Below, piece by piece: positions 1 through 8,339 of a stretch of 38,130 nucleotides of DNA (the stretch's first letter is position 1; each line of letters starts with the position of its first letter). Made by a program: the position numbers and the translations under genes. The notes below the pieces were generated by a model that had not been told where the DNA came from, searched no databases, and was given only the letters and a program-made list of their open reading frames with translations. The DNA comes from Pirellulaceae bacterium. Its GTDB lineage: Bacteria > Planctomycetota > Planctomycetia > Pirellulales > Pirellulaceae. The stretch is from contig JAUXWY010000470.1 of NCBI GenBank assembly GCA_030681235.1, positions 1 through 38,130 on the forward strand, read 5' to 3'.

Positions 1-2
1 CA

Positions 3-860
3 CTGCTGGAGACCGCCAACGGGCAGCTGACTGACCCAAGGATCAGGTTTGTGCCCGGGGTCAGCTATCGAAACTTGATGATCGTTCGTGGCTCGGACCA
101 ACAACCACCACCATTTTCTTTGGAGACCTCAAGCACACCGCCACACGATCTAACGGATCAATCGGTCGTTGATGCGTATCCTCAAGGCGTGGGTAGCGAC
201 TTATTGTGTCAGTTGATGAACGACAGCCTGCGATGGTTCGGTGGTCACCCCGTCAATCAACAACGCTTGGCCGAAGGCAAACGACCCGCTACAAATATCT
301 GGCTGTGGGGTCTCGGGCACCAACCGAACTTGCCCAGCTTTCAATCGCGATTCGGTGTTCGTGGTGTCATGATTACGGCCGTGGATTTGTTGCGTGGTTT
401 AGCCAAGCTGGTAGGCTGGGATTTGATCGAAGTTCCCACGGCGACGGGCTATATCGACACCGACTATGCGGCGAAAGGTCGAGCGGCGGTGGCCGCCTTG
501 GATCAATACGACTTTGTCACGGTGCATATCGAAGCTCCGGATGAAGCCTCGCATCAAGGTCTGGCCGCCGAGAAGATCAAAGCGATCGAAGAGATTGACC
601 GACACATCGTGGGACCGCTATGGTCGCGGTTGCAGCAGGAACCGGAGTGGCGCATCATGGTCACGCCTGATCATCCGACGTTGCTCAGCACGAAGACCCA
701 TAGCCATGGGATTGTCCCGTTTGCGGTGGCTGGCTCCAACGTAACTCCCGATCGGAGTCAAACTTACGATGAAGTCGTCGCCGGTCAATCGAAATTACAA
801 TTCCCCAACGGATGGGAACTGATGCCGTGGTATTTGGAGCCGATCCCAAAAAAGGCCTGA
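3..860 (+). CDS. ApgM-family phosphomutase homologue, probable 'proposed homoserine kinase' (5' partial)
   Basis: The frame is open from the first base of the window, so the N-terminal part (family length about 400 residues, about 285 visible) lies outside. Visible family signatures are GVSYRNLM near the start, the metal-site region TPDHPT and the later THSHGIVPFAV block, all typical of archaeal-type cofactor-independent phosphoglycerate mutases of the alkaline phosphatase superfamily. The next gene, 61 bases downstream on the same strand, is aspartate kinase. From family knowledge, an ApgM subgroup (TIGR02535) found beside aspartokinase and threonine genes is the proposed homoserine kinase analogue in bacteria lacking ThrB. 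I infer that role from context. A glycolytic phosphoglycerate mutase remains possible. The catalytic Ser region is not in the window. Confidence 0.85.
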   Translation: MLETANGQLTDPRIRFVPGVSYRNLMIVRGSDQQPPPFSLETSSTPPHDLTDQSVVDAYPQGVGSDLLCQLMNDSLRWFGGHPVNQQRLAEGKRPATNIWLWGLGHQPNLPSFQSRFGVRGVMITAVDLLRGLAKLVGWDLIEVPTATGYIDTDYAAKGRAAVAALDQYDFVTVHIEAPDEASHQGLAAEKIKAIEEIDRHIVGPLWSRLQQEPEWRIMVTPDHPTLLSTKTHSHGIVPFAVAGSNVTPDRSQTYDEVVAGQSKLQFPNGWELMPWYLEPIPKKA

Positions 861-921
861 CACAGGTCTGATCCTTGGGAGGCGGTTCCTTCGTTTCGTT
901 TGAGATAGAAAGTCAAGTTGT

Positions 922-2718
922 ATGAGTCTGGTGGTCCAGAAGTTCGGTGGTACCAGTGTCGCGGACTGTGAAAAGATTTTGGCGGCAGCTCGCAAAGCGA
1001 TTCGCGCCCAACAAGAAGGCCATCAAGTCGTGATGGTGGTCAGTGCCATGGGCAAGAACACGGACATGTTGGTGGAGCTCGCCGGACAGATTACCGAAAA
1101 CCCGCCGGCGCGCGAAATGGACATGTTGCTGTCCACAGGCGAACAAGTCAGCGTCGCGCTGATGGCGATGGCGATTCATTCACTGGGCTACAAAGCGATC
1201 AGTCTGACGGGCGGACAAATTGGGATTCGCACGGACAGTTCTCATACCAAAGCCCGGATTCGTTCGATCTCGACAGAACGCGTCAAGCAACTCTTGGATC
1301 AAGGCTACATTGTGATTGCGGCCGGTTTTCAAGGGATCGACGAACAGTTCAATATCACGACCTTGGGTCGCGGCGGCAGTGACACGACGGCCGTAGCGTT
1401 GGCAGCCGTATTGCAAGCCGATCAATGCGAAATCTACACCGACGTCGACGGAGTTTACACCACCGATCCACGTGTGCTGCCGGAAGCTCGATTGTGTGCG
1501 CAAGTCAGCTACGAAGAGATGTTGGAACTGGCCAGCTTGGGCGCGGGAGTGATGCACAGTCGCTCGATCGAATTCGGAAAAAAATTCCGCGTGCCGATCC
1601 GCGTCCGCAGCAGTTTTAGTGACTATCCCGGCTCGTTGATTGCCTCGGAGTCGGAAGCTCCCAACATGCCCGTCAGTGGTTGTGCGTTGACCAAAGACGA
1701 AGCCCGCATCACGGTGATTGGTGTTCCTGATGTCCCTGGCGTGAGTCGACGGCTTTTTCAGCCACTGGCCGAACGTAAAATCACCATCGACATGGTCGTG
1801 CAAAACGTCGGGATCGACGGCAAAGCCAATGTCAGCTTTACCGTGCCGCGCAAAGAGCTCAAGCCAGCGCTGAAGTCCGTGCATGAATCGATTGCGGGCA
1901 TGACGGACAGCGAATCGAATCGGGTTGAAGTTCATTCCGATGATCAGGTGTCAAAGGTCTCGGCAGTGGGTCTAGGGATGGCGACCCAAGTCGGCGTGGC
2001 CAACCGCATGTTTCGAGCCTTGGCAGATGCGCAAATCAACTTGCAGATGATCACGACATCAGAAATCAAAATCAGCGTATTGGTCAGTCGCGAGCAAGCG
2101 TTGACGGCGGTTCGCGCGGTCCATCAAGCTTTTGAATTGGCGCAATTGCCTGCGGGTGCGGTGACCGAAGCTCAAGTTCCCACTGGGCAAAAGCCCGTCA
2201 ATGCGGTTGACGTGGTGGCCCGCCTGCAAAGTGTCGGCATGGAAGACTTGATGATCCACGAAGTGACGCTGGATGAGACGCAAGCGGCGCTCTCACTCAG
2301 CGGCGTTCCGAATCGGTCCGGTGTTGCGGCCGCGATCTTCCAAAAACTGGCAGATGCACAGGTGTTTATCGACATGATTGTGCAGAGCTATTTTACGGAC
2401 GAAAATGCCAACTTGACCTTCACCGTCCCACGAGAACAATTGGCCGCCGCCGCCAAAGTAGCCGAGAGTTTCCTCACCGAGGATCTGGCATCTCACGTCC
2501 AGTCGTTCCCTATGATTGCGAAGTTATGCGTCTCGGGGATTGGGCTGCGATCGCACACCAGCGTCGGGTCGCTATTGTTTGAAGCCTTGGCAGAAGCGAA
2601 GATCAACATCCGCATGATGAACACATCCGAGATGCGTTTTAATGTCGTCGTCGATGGGAGCGAAGGCCAACTCGGCTTGCAGGCTCTGCGCGCGACGTTC
2701 GGGGAATACGTCCGCTAG
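922..2718 (+). CDS. lysC: Aspartate kinase with four ACT domains
   Basis: Catalyses ATP-dependent phosphorylation of L-aspartate, the first step towards lysine, threonine and methionine. The kinase domain covers about residues 1-235, with KFGGTS at 7-12, STGEQVS near 71-77, TTLGRGGSDTTA at 146-157 and YTDVDGVYTTDP at 172-183. About 350 residues follow, made of two consecutive ACT-domain pairs: the patterns DMVVQNVG / INLQMITTSEIKISVLV and DMIVQSYF / INIRMMNTSEMRFNVVV repeat. At 598 residues it is much longer than the usual 400-450-residue single-pair enzyme and matches the four-ACT form known from cyanobacteria. The ACT domains imply feedback control by lysine and/or threonine. The ATG has only a weak AAAG-type ribosome site. 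It converges on the next gene with 17 bases between the stops. Confidence 0.96.
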   Translation: MSLVVQKFGGTSVADCEKILAAARKAIRAQQEGHQVVMVVSAMGKNTDMLVELAGQITENPPAREMDMLLSTGEQVSVALMAMAIHSLGYKAISLTGGQIGIRTDSSHTKARIRSISTERVKQLLDQGYIVIAAGFQGIDEQFNITTLGRGGSDTTAVALAAVLQADQCEIYTDVDGVYTTDPRVLPEARLCAQVSYEEMLELASLGAGVMHSRSIEFGKKFRVPIRVRSSFSDYPGSLIASESEAPNMPVSGCALTKDEARITVIGVPDVPGVSRRLFQPLAERKITIDMVVQNVGIDGKANVSFTVPRKELKPALKSVHESIAGMTDSESNRVEVHSDDQVSKVSAVGLGMATQVGVANRMFRALADAQINLQMITTSEIKISVLVSREQALTAVRAVHQAFELAQLPAGAVTEAQVPTGQKPVNAVDVVARLQSVGMEDLMIHEVTLDETQAALSLSGVPNRSGVAAAIFQKLADAQVFIDMIVQSYFTDENANLTFTVPREQLAAAAKVAESFLTEDLASHVQSFPMIAKLCVSGIGLRSHTSVGSLLFEALAEAKINIRMMNTSEMRFNVVVDGSEGQLGLQALRATFGEYVR

Positions 2719-2735
2719 ACCGATGCACAAGACTA

Positions 2736-4034
2736 TCAAACGCTCCAACGTTTCACGACCAGCGAGATATTTTGCCCGCCGAAGCCAAAGCTGTTGCTCA
2801 GGGCGACATCACACTTTGCCGGTCGAGCGACGTTTGGGATGTAGTCCAAATCACAAAGCGGATCGGGATTTTCGTAGTTGATCGTCGGTGGCAAAATTTG
2901 GTCGCGAATCGCCATCAAGCAGACAATGGTTTCGGTCACACCAGCGGCGGCAATCAAATGGCCCATCATGCTCTTGGTGCTGCTGACCGGGGCAGGTGCC
3001 GCACATTTGCTAAACACTTCGCGACAGGCCTTGGATTCCACTTTATCATTGACGGTGGTCGAGGTACCGTGCGCGTTGACGTAGTCGATATCGCAGGGTT
3101 GGAGGCCAGCATCGGCAATCGCCATGTTCATGCAGGCAATCGCTCCCCGCCCCTCGGGGTGGATATCCGTGATTCGATAAGCATCCGCGGTCGAACCGTA
3201 ACCGGCAATTTCGCCGTAGATCGTGGCGCCGCGAGCCAAAGCATGCTCCAACTCTTCCAAAACAACCATGCCCGCGCCTTCACCGATCACAAAACCATCG
3301 CGGAGTCGATCAAACGGGCGACTGGCTTTGGTAGGATCCGAGTTGTTGGTCGATAGGGCGGTCAACAGATTAAATCCTGTGACGCCAAACGGATGGATCA
3401 TGCTGTGCGTACCACCGGCCAACATCACGTCGGCCTGATCACGACGAATGATCTCTGTCGCCTCGCCAATTGCCTGACTGCTCGCGGCGCAGGCCGTCAA
3501 ACAATTGACGTTGGGGCCTTGGGCGTTGAACATCGAAGCCAAGTGCCCCACCGGCATGTTCGGCTCTTGTTCCAGTTCTTGAATCGGATTGACAGCGCGG
3601 ACGCCTGTCTCGACATACCGTGACAAGTCCAAAGTGCCCTCGGGCGTGATACTGGCCGCGATCATGGTCGCGAAGGTTTGAAAATCCTGATTCCCTTCCC
3701 CACTTCCCAAGTACACACCAAACCGCATGGGATCGGCAATCGAAGGCAAGACACCAGAATCGTGGATCGCTTGATGGGCGGCACCCGCCGCGAACTTGGT
3801 GTGCCGACCACGAAACTTCCAGACTTCGGGATCGACACCGATGCTGGTGACGTCCCAATTGCGAATTTCGGCCGCGATCTTGGTGGGAAAACGAGTGGCA
3901 TCAAAGAGCGTGATTTCGCCGACCCCGCTACCGCCTTGCTTGAGTTTGCTCCACATCGTTTCGACGTCGTGTCCCAGCGGATTGATCACGCCCATGCCAG
4001 TCACCACAACGCGACGTTTGGTTCGAGAAATCAT
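2736..4034 (-). CDS. Beta-ketoacyl-ACP synthase (KAS I/II, FabF type)
   Basis: Condenses an acyl chain with malonyl-ACP. The thiolase-fold signatures are complete: VVVTGMGVINPLG at the N-terminus, the nucleophile in TACAASSQ (Cys182 in this numbering), HGTSTTVND (His322) and KSMMGHLIAAAG (His359), giving the Cys-His-His triad of decarboxylating KAS enzymes. I place the start at the ATG at 4034, preceded by AAGGA. A GTG at 4079 would add 15 poorly conserved residues and overlap the upstream gene. It is the last gene of a minus-strand cassette of FabZ, ACP and FabZ-like paralogue. Because it sits with its own unusual ACP, I infer a dedicated lipid or polyketide role rather than the main fatty acid pathway. 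That is not provable from sequence alone. Confidence 0.93.
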   Translation of the reverse strand: MISRTKRRVVVTGMGVINPLGHDVETMWSKLKQGGSGVGEITLFDATRFPTKIAAEIRNWDVTSIGVDPEVWKFRGRHTKFAAGAAHQAIHDSGVLPSIADPMRFGVYLGSGEGNQDFQTFATMIAASITPEGTLDLSRYVETGVRAVNPIQELEQEPNMPVGHLASMFNAQGPNVNCLTACAASSQAIGEATEIIRRDQADVMLAGGTHSMIHPFGVTGFNLLTALSTNNSDPTKASRPFDRLRDGFVIGEGAGMVVLEELEHALARGATIYGEIAGYGSTADAYRITDIHPEGRGAIACMNMAIADAGLQPCDIDYVNAHGTSTTVNDKVESKACREVFSKCAAPAPVSSTKSMMGHLIAAAGVTETIVCLMAIRDQILPPTINYENPDPLCDLDYIPNVARPAKCDVALSNSFGFGGQNISLVVKRWSV

Positions 4035-4062
4035 AGGATCCTTCAGGCTTTTCAACGTAACG

Positions 4063-4608
4063 CTAGGGACAGTTGACACTCAAAAAAGCTCGCTCCGCCG
4101 CCAACAAGTGTTCGGGGATCGCCACGGGTGATCCGTCTGAATACCGAGCCACGTCGAACAATCGCATGCTCCGCAACATCCGCAAGAACTCGTGCGGTTG
4201 GAACAGCTCCACTTTTTCAAATTCCGGGCCACTAAGGGTGGCGAAAACCAATTCGACCATCCCCAATGGTTCGTCGTTGAGCAAGATCGTTCCTTCGGCA
4301 ATCGCCCCGTCGACCTGTTGGCTCAAAAACCGAATGTCATAGGTCAGCCGATCGCCAGGCCGAGCCAACTTTTCGAACGAAGCCCGGCCCACTTTCGCCA
4401 ACACGACTCGAGCCCTGAAATCGCTTATCTGCCCCAACAACAAACCACCGGTTTGAGCCAGTCCTTCGATCATCAACGGCGGCGGCATGTAGGGCCACGT
4501 TTGGTTGTAATCGTCCAGGTGCTCTTCGGCTAGGCTTACATTCTTGACCGTTCGCGCGGATTCACCGCTCACGAACTCTTCAAAACGATCTATCCAAAAC
4601 CATCGCAT
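4063..4608 (-). CDS. FabZ-like hotdog protein with catalytic His replaced by Tyr
   Basis: A 181-residue hotdog-fold protein of the FabA/FabZ dehydratase family. It aligns gap-free over the first 50 residues with the FabZ encoded two genes upstream: both start MR, have L/VSLAE-type strands and carry Glu48 in the MIEGLAQ / MLEAMSQ helix. The usual catalytic His (HFP in the sister, His34) is Tyr34 here, in a DDYNQTWPYMPPP context, and the MPG turn is MPP. The acidic catalytic residue is kept. It may be non-catalytic, a thioesterase-like or partner subunit, or act on a different intermediate. A GAGGAG site precedes the ATG. The gene lies 57 bases after the ACP and 28 bases before the ketosynthase start, so the cassette is probably one transcript. 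Confidence 0.85.
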   Translation of the reverse strand: MRWFWIDRFEEFVSGESARTVKNVSLAEEHLDDYNQTWPYMPPPLMIEGLAQTGGLLLGQISDFRARVVLAKVGRASFEKLARPGDRLTYDIRFLSQQVDGAIAEGTILLNDEPLGMVELVFATLSGPEFEKVELFQPHEFLRMLRSMRLFDVARYSDGSPVAIPEHLLAAERAFLSVNCP

Positions 4609-4665
4609 CGCTGTCGCGACTCCTCACCACTGACTCGTGAACTACCGCCAATGGACTTCCGAACA

Positions 4666-5049
4666 CTACGCCAATTTGGTTTGGACGTAATTGCACAAGT
4701 CTTTGACGGTCAAGAGATTGCCAAAGTCCTGAACCAACGGGTTCTGCTCGAATTTGCTCAAATCGGCGAAGGGCATACGAGCCTTCAATTGTGCCAAGCC
4801 CGAAGCAGTGACCTTGCCGTCGCTGACATACTCGGCATTGGTCAAAATGTCGTCTGGGAATAGTTCACCGCGTGAAATCGAGATGCCGAACGCCTTCTCC
4901 AATCGATAAACGATATCCAAAAAGTCGATGCTTTCAGCACCCAAATCGCCAACCATTGTGGCTCCTGGGACCACGTCCGAATCATCGACCGCCAGGGCAT
5001 CCACCAGGGCTTCACGGACTTTTTCAAAGACTTCATCATTGCTTGCCAT
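4666..5049 (-). CDS. Acyl carrier protein, elongated form
   Basis: Carries acyl groups on a 4'-phosphopantetheine arm. The attachment site is Ser40 in GAESIDFLDIVYRLE, followed by the typical acidic helix II (LEKAFGISI). The protein is 127 residues in this frame versus about 78 for an ordinary ACP. The final helix (LTVKDLCNYVQ) is recognisable only near the C-terminus, so roughly 35-40 extra residues sit between helix II and the last helix. I chose the ATG at 5049, preceded by a GGAGAGA run; a start at 5082 would add 11 residues. It lies between the two hotdog genes and upstream of the ketosynthase, which are its obvious partners. Confidence 0.92.
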   Translation of the reverse strand: MASNDEVFEKVREALVDALAVDDSDVVPGATMVGDLGAESIDFLDIVYRLEKAFGISISRGELFPDDILTNAEYVSDGKVTASGLAQLKARMPFADLSKFEQNPLVQDFGNLLTVKDLCNYVQTKLA

Positions 5050-5161
5050 GCGTTCTTCTCTCCGAAGGAAAACTGGGAACAATCTAATTCCAGGCCGATC
5101 CAGGCATTAAATCGGGTTCGGCGGCTGATTGTACTCGATAGGGGAATTTATGGGAACGTGT

Positions 5162-5647
5162 TCACGAAGCCAGTGGCAATCCTTGCATCAACCGCCGAAA
5201 AGTATGGCGATGGCCCGAATTGATATTGCGATCGACGGCGACATCCTCACCATTTCGTTCGGCCAAGGTGAATCTCTCCATGACCAAACGACCGTTTACG
5301 GCAGTCCGTTCGCCAATCATGCCCGTGGCCTTCAGGTAGACGAGTGCTCCATCCACCTTGATGATTTCCACAGAGGCATCCAGCCGATCCCCTGGAGCAA
5401 CAAAATCCTGGAACTTGATGTTCCTGACTTCACGAAGCACAACCATCGAATACTGAAAATCATCTGTCGCCCGAATCAGCCAACTGGCCGCCTGAGACAT
5501 CGCCTCCAACATCAATACGCCCGGCATCACCGGAAACAACGGGAAGTGGTCTTGCAGGTGTTGCTCGGCGAGCGTGACGCATTTGACGGCACGCAAACTC
5601 TGACCTGGAACCAGTTCCAGAATCCGATCCAGCTGATTGAATCGCAT
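5162..5647 (-). CDS. (3R)-hydroxyacyl-ACP dehydratase, FabZ type
   Basis: Dehydrates 3-hydroxyacyl-ACP to trans-2-enoyl-ACP. The catalytic pair is present: His34 in QDHFPLFPVMPG and Glu48 in MLEAMSQAASWL. The rest has the expected hotdog strands (RNIKFQDFVAPGDRL) and a C-terminal tail of about 25 residues. I use the ATG at 5647, where the FabZ-like sequence begins, giving 161 residues. A GTG at 5752 in the same frame would add 35 residues with no family resemblance. No convincing ribosome site is seen. It is first in the cassette FabZ - ACP - FabZ-like - KAS, and its sister gene at 4063-4608 is an evident paralogue. Confidence 0.9.
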   Translation of the reverse strand: MRFNQLDRILELVPGQSLRAVKCVTLAEQHLQDHFPLFPVMPGVLMLEAMSQAASWLIRATDDFQYSMVVLREVRNIKFQDFVAPGDRLDASVEIIKVDGALVYLKATGMIGERTAVNGRLVMERFTLAERNGEDVAVDRNINSGHRHTFRRLMQGLPLAS

Positions 5648-5785
5648 GAAATTGCCAATTAATTGGAAAGGACTTACCGAACGGCACCAACCGGCACCGG
5701 GAGCGGTAAGACTATCGAAATTTTGCCAATCAACCAAGGTGGCAATGGCCACAGAAAGAATCCATAGTGCACGCGCCCGAAACGG

Positions 5786-6751
5786 TCATTCGGGACTCTT
5801 TTCAATCAACGCCAGAAACAGGGCATCGTGCAGGTCATTGGGTAAAACCCGGCGACACAAACGGACGGATTCCGGGAAAGTCAGGCCCTCCCACGCGGTA
5901 AGTCCGGCCTGCCAGTTCTCGATCGGGAGCTCGATTTCCAAAAGGTGACAGGACCTCTGCTCTTGGACCAAGCTAGCAACCACCGCCTCATTCTCTTCCG
6001 GCGCAAAGCTGCACGTGCAGTACAACATTCGCCCGCCAGGTTTCAGGGACGCAAAACCGGCTTGGATCAGCCCCGATTGCTTGCTGCGGCACTGGCGGAT
6101 CTTGCGTAAACTCCAATTACGAAACGAATCCGGGTCGGAAACGTGGAACCTCGCTTCGCCGCTGCACGGCGCGTCCAAAAGGACTCGATCGAAACGTGGC
6201 CCAGTCTTGGCAGGCACTCGGCGACCATCCAGTTGGTAAGTTCGCACAAACGCCGCCCCACCCCGCCGCAAGTTTTCCTTGAGCTTGTAAAAGCGAGCCA
6301 GAATGGGCTCGACGGCACTCAAAAACCCAACTTCGCCCATCAGGGCCGCCAAATGCAAAGTCTTGCCGCCAGGAGCCGCCGCCAAGTCCATGACGGTTTC
6401 GCCAGGCTGTGGCGCCAAAACCAAGGCTGCCAACATACTGCTCGGATTGTGGATATAGATGTGGCCAAGGTCCACCAATCGATGTCGGGTCAGCATGGAG
6501 CGTTGATCGGCCGGAACAAAAAATCCGTCGGGCAACCACCCAAGTGGCTCCAAAGACAACCCGTCGCCGAGCAGCTCGCGGCAAGTTTCGTCGGGAGCTG
6601 CCAGCAGCCGGTTCACTCGAAACGCCGCAGCTTTGGGCTCGAAGAAGCTCTGTTCGATGACGTCCGACCTTACATCGCCCAGAATCCTAGCCAATCGTTC
6701 GAGAAACTCGGTGGGCAAAGTCCAATCGGCTGCTTCAGGATCAGAACTCAC
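5786..6751 (-). CDS. NOL1/NOP2/Sun-family RNA m5C methyltransferase
   Basis: SAM-dependent C5-cytosine methyltransferase acting on rRNA or tRNA (RsmB/RsmF/YebU group). The SAM motif I is MDLAAAPGGKT around residue 121. The two cysteines of the family are Cys196 in LLDAPCSGEA and Cys247 in YCTCSFAPEENE, the latter being the nucleophile. At 321 residues it lacks the extra N-terminal NusB domain of RsmB and the C-terminal PUA-like extension of long RsmF proteins. Its GTG start overlaps the TGA of the small upstream membrane protein (GTGA), indicating translational coupling. The exact RNA target cannot be told from sequence. Confidence 0.9.
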   Translation of the reverse strand: MSSDPEAADWTLPTEFLERLARILGDVRSDVIEQSFFEPKAAAFRVNRLLAAPDETCRELLGDGLSLEPLGWLPDGFFVPADQRSMLTRHRLVDLGHIYIHNPSSMLAALVLAPQPGETVMDLAAAPGGKTLHLAALMGEVGFLSAVEPILARFYKLKENLRRGGAAFVRTYQLDGRRVPAKTGPRFDRVLLDAPCSGEARFHVSDPDSFRNWSLRKIRQCRSKQSGLIQAGFASLKPGGRMLYCTCSFAPEENEAVVASLVQEQRSCHLLEIELPIENWQAGLTAWEGLTFPESVRLCRRVLPNDLHDALFLALIEKSPE

Positions 6752-6945
6752 TTATGGCCAGAGCCTTTGGTTCGGTTGGATTGGGCTGCGATCTTCTTCT
6801 TCTCAGCGTCCGTCAACAAATCGATGCGGCGAAAACGTGGAATGGCCACTGCCAAGGCACCCAAAAGCACCATCAGCAACACCAAGCCCCACATCTGACC
6901 GTATTCTGATTGCTCGGTAGACTGGGCCAGCAAAAAGGCAAACAT
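6748..6945 (-). CDS. Small single-pass membrane protein, unknown function
   Basis: A 65-residue protein with one hydrophobic segment at about residues 19-36 (MWGLVLLMVLLGALAVAIP), then a basic cytoplasmic-looking tail (RRFR, DAEKKK). A textbook AGGAG site five bases before the ATG and a four-base overlap with the methyltransferase downstream support it as a real gene. It lies 21 bases after hisS. The family is not recognised and no function is proposed. Confidence 0.7.
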   Translation of the reverse strand: MFAFLLAQSTEQSEYGQMWGLVLLMVLLGALAVAIPRFRRIDLLTDAEKKKIAAQSNRTKGSGHK

Positions 6946-6966
6946 ATCGACTCCTAGGCATGGGCC

Positions 6967-8322
6967 CTAAACGTTCGTCAAGTTCAGGGGGACTGACTCA
7001 GCAAAAAATTCTCGACGAAAGTACTCGCGCAATTCCGAACCGTCTGCCGACAACGGCACCGTCGTTTGCACCTCGCGATCCAACCACTTGACCGCCGCCT
7101 GCTTCTGTTCCCATTCCTGGCTGCCGATGAGCACCACTGCCGGAATTTTGCGTTGGTCCGCGTACTTGAGTTGCTTCTTGAGCTTCGCCGGTTCGGGGTA
7201 GAACTCGACGTTGAGTCCAATCGCCCGCAGCTGCGAAGCCAATCGCAGATAATCCCATTGTAGTTGCGGCTCAAAGAACGCCAACAGAATTTGAGTCGGC
7301 GAGGACCGATCGGCCACCATGCCCAAGTCTTCCATCGCCGCCAACAACCGATCCAAGCCCAGCGAGGCCCCCACCCCAGGCAAGTCCTGTTTCGTATACA
7401 GTCTGGCAAGATTGTCGTATCGACCACCCGAACAAACACTGCCGATCGAGGGCAGATCCAGCAATTGGGTCTCGACAATGGTGCCCGTGTAATAGTCGAG
7501 CCCACGGGCAATTGATATATCCAACACCAAGCGATCCGAGGGTACGCCGGCAGCCTTTGCCGACCCGATCAATTCCCGCAAATCAGCCACACCCTCCCGG
7601 CCCAGCGGATGATCTCCAACGGCGCGTTCGGCCAGTTCGAGGACCCCGTCCGAATCTCCCCGATAAAGCCCCAGCTGCAAAATCTCTTGGGCCACGACTT
7701 CCGGCAGACCTACCTGAATCAATTCGGCCAAGACCAGCTCGGCGCCCGACTTACCCAACTTATCAATCGCTCGCAACACTCCAACGGAATGTTGCTCCAG
7801 TCCTTTCTGAGCCAAAAGACCATTGAGCAATTTTCGATGATTGATGCGAATCTGGAATCGTTGGAACCCAAGGGCCATCATCAATTGGTTGATCACCAAG
7901 ATCATTTCCAAGTCTGCCAACAACGATCGCGTTCCAATCGTGTCAAAGTCGCACTGCACGAACTCGCGATAACGACCCCGTTGCTGCCGCTCCCCGCGCC
8001 ACACCGGAGCAATGTGATAACGCTTGAAGGGAGTCCCGATCTCGTTGATGTGCTGCGCCACATAGCGGGCCAAAGGCACCGTCAAATCGAAACGCATTCC
8101 AACCGGACGCCCACCGTTGTCGACAAAATGATACATTTGCCGATCCGTTTCCGCGCTGCCTTTGCCTGAGAGGATCTCGAGGTATTCGAGGGTTGGAGTG
8201 TCGATTGGAGCAAAACCAAACGATTGATAGACGCGTCGCGCGGTGTCCATCAACGCTTGCCGCTGCATCATTTCGCGCGGCAAAAAATCGCGAAAGCCAC
8301 TGAGGATTCGAGGTTCAATCAT
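6967..8322 (-). CDS. hisS: Histidine--tRNA ligase
   Basis: Charges tRNA-His with histidine in the cytoplasm. This is a class II synthetase with the usual start (PRILSGFRDFLP), motif 2 region MRFDLTVPLARYVA and GRYREFVQCD, the histidine-specific loops ARGLDYYTGTIVE and GGRYDNLA, and a C-terminal anticodon-binding domain from about residue 345. The 451-residue length is close to family norm. The ATG lies 17 bases after the upstream YkgJ-like gene and the small membrane protein follows 21 bases later, so co-transcription is likely. No T-box or other leader is visible. Confidence 0.97.
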   Translation of the reverse strand: MIEPRILSGFRDFLPREMMQRQALMDTARRVYQSFGFAPIDTPTLEYLEILSGKGSAETDRQMYHFVDNGGRPVGMRFDLTVPLARYVAQHINEIGTPFKRYHIAPVWRGERQQRGRYREFVQCDFDTIGTRSLLADLEMILVINQLMMALGFQRFQIRINHRKLLNGLLAQKGLEQHSVGVLRAIDKLGKSGAELVLAELIQVGLPEVVAQEILQLGLYRGDSDGVLELAERAVGDHPLGREGVADLRELIGSAKAAGVPSDRLVLDISIARGLDYYTGTIVETQLLDLPSIGSVCSGGRYDNLARLYTKQDLPGVGASLGLDRLLAAMEDLGMVADRSSPTQILLAFFEPQLQWDYLRLASQLRAIGLNVEFYPEPAKLKKQLKYADQRKIPAVVLIGSQEWEQKQAAVKWLDREVQTTVPLSADGSELREYFRREFFAESVPLNLTNV

Positions 8323-8339
8323 ATTGGATTTTCAATCGC

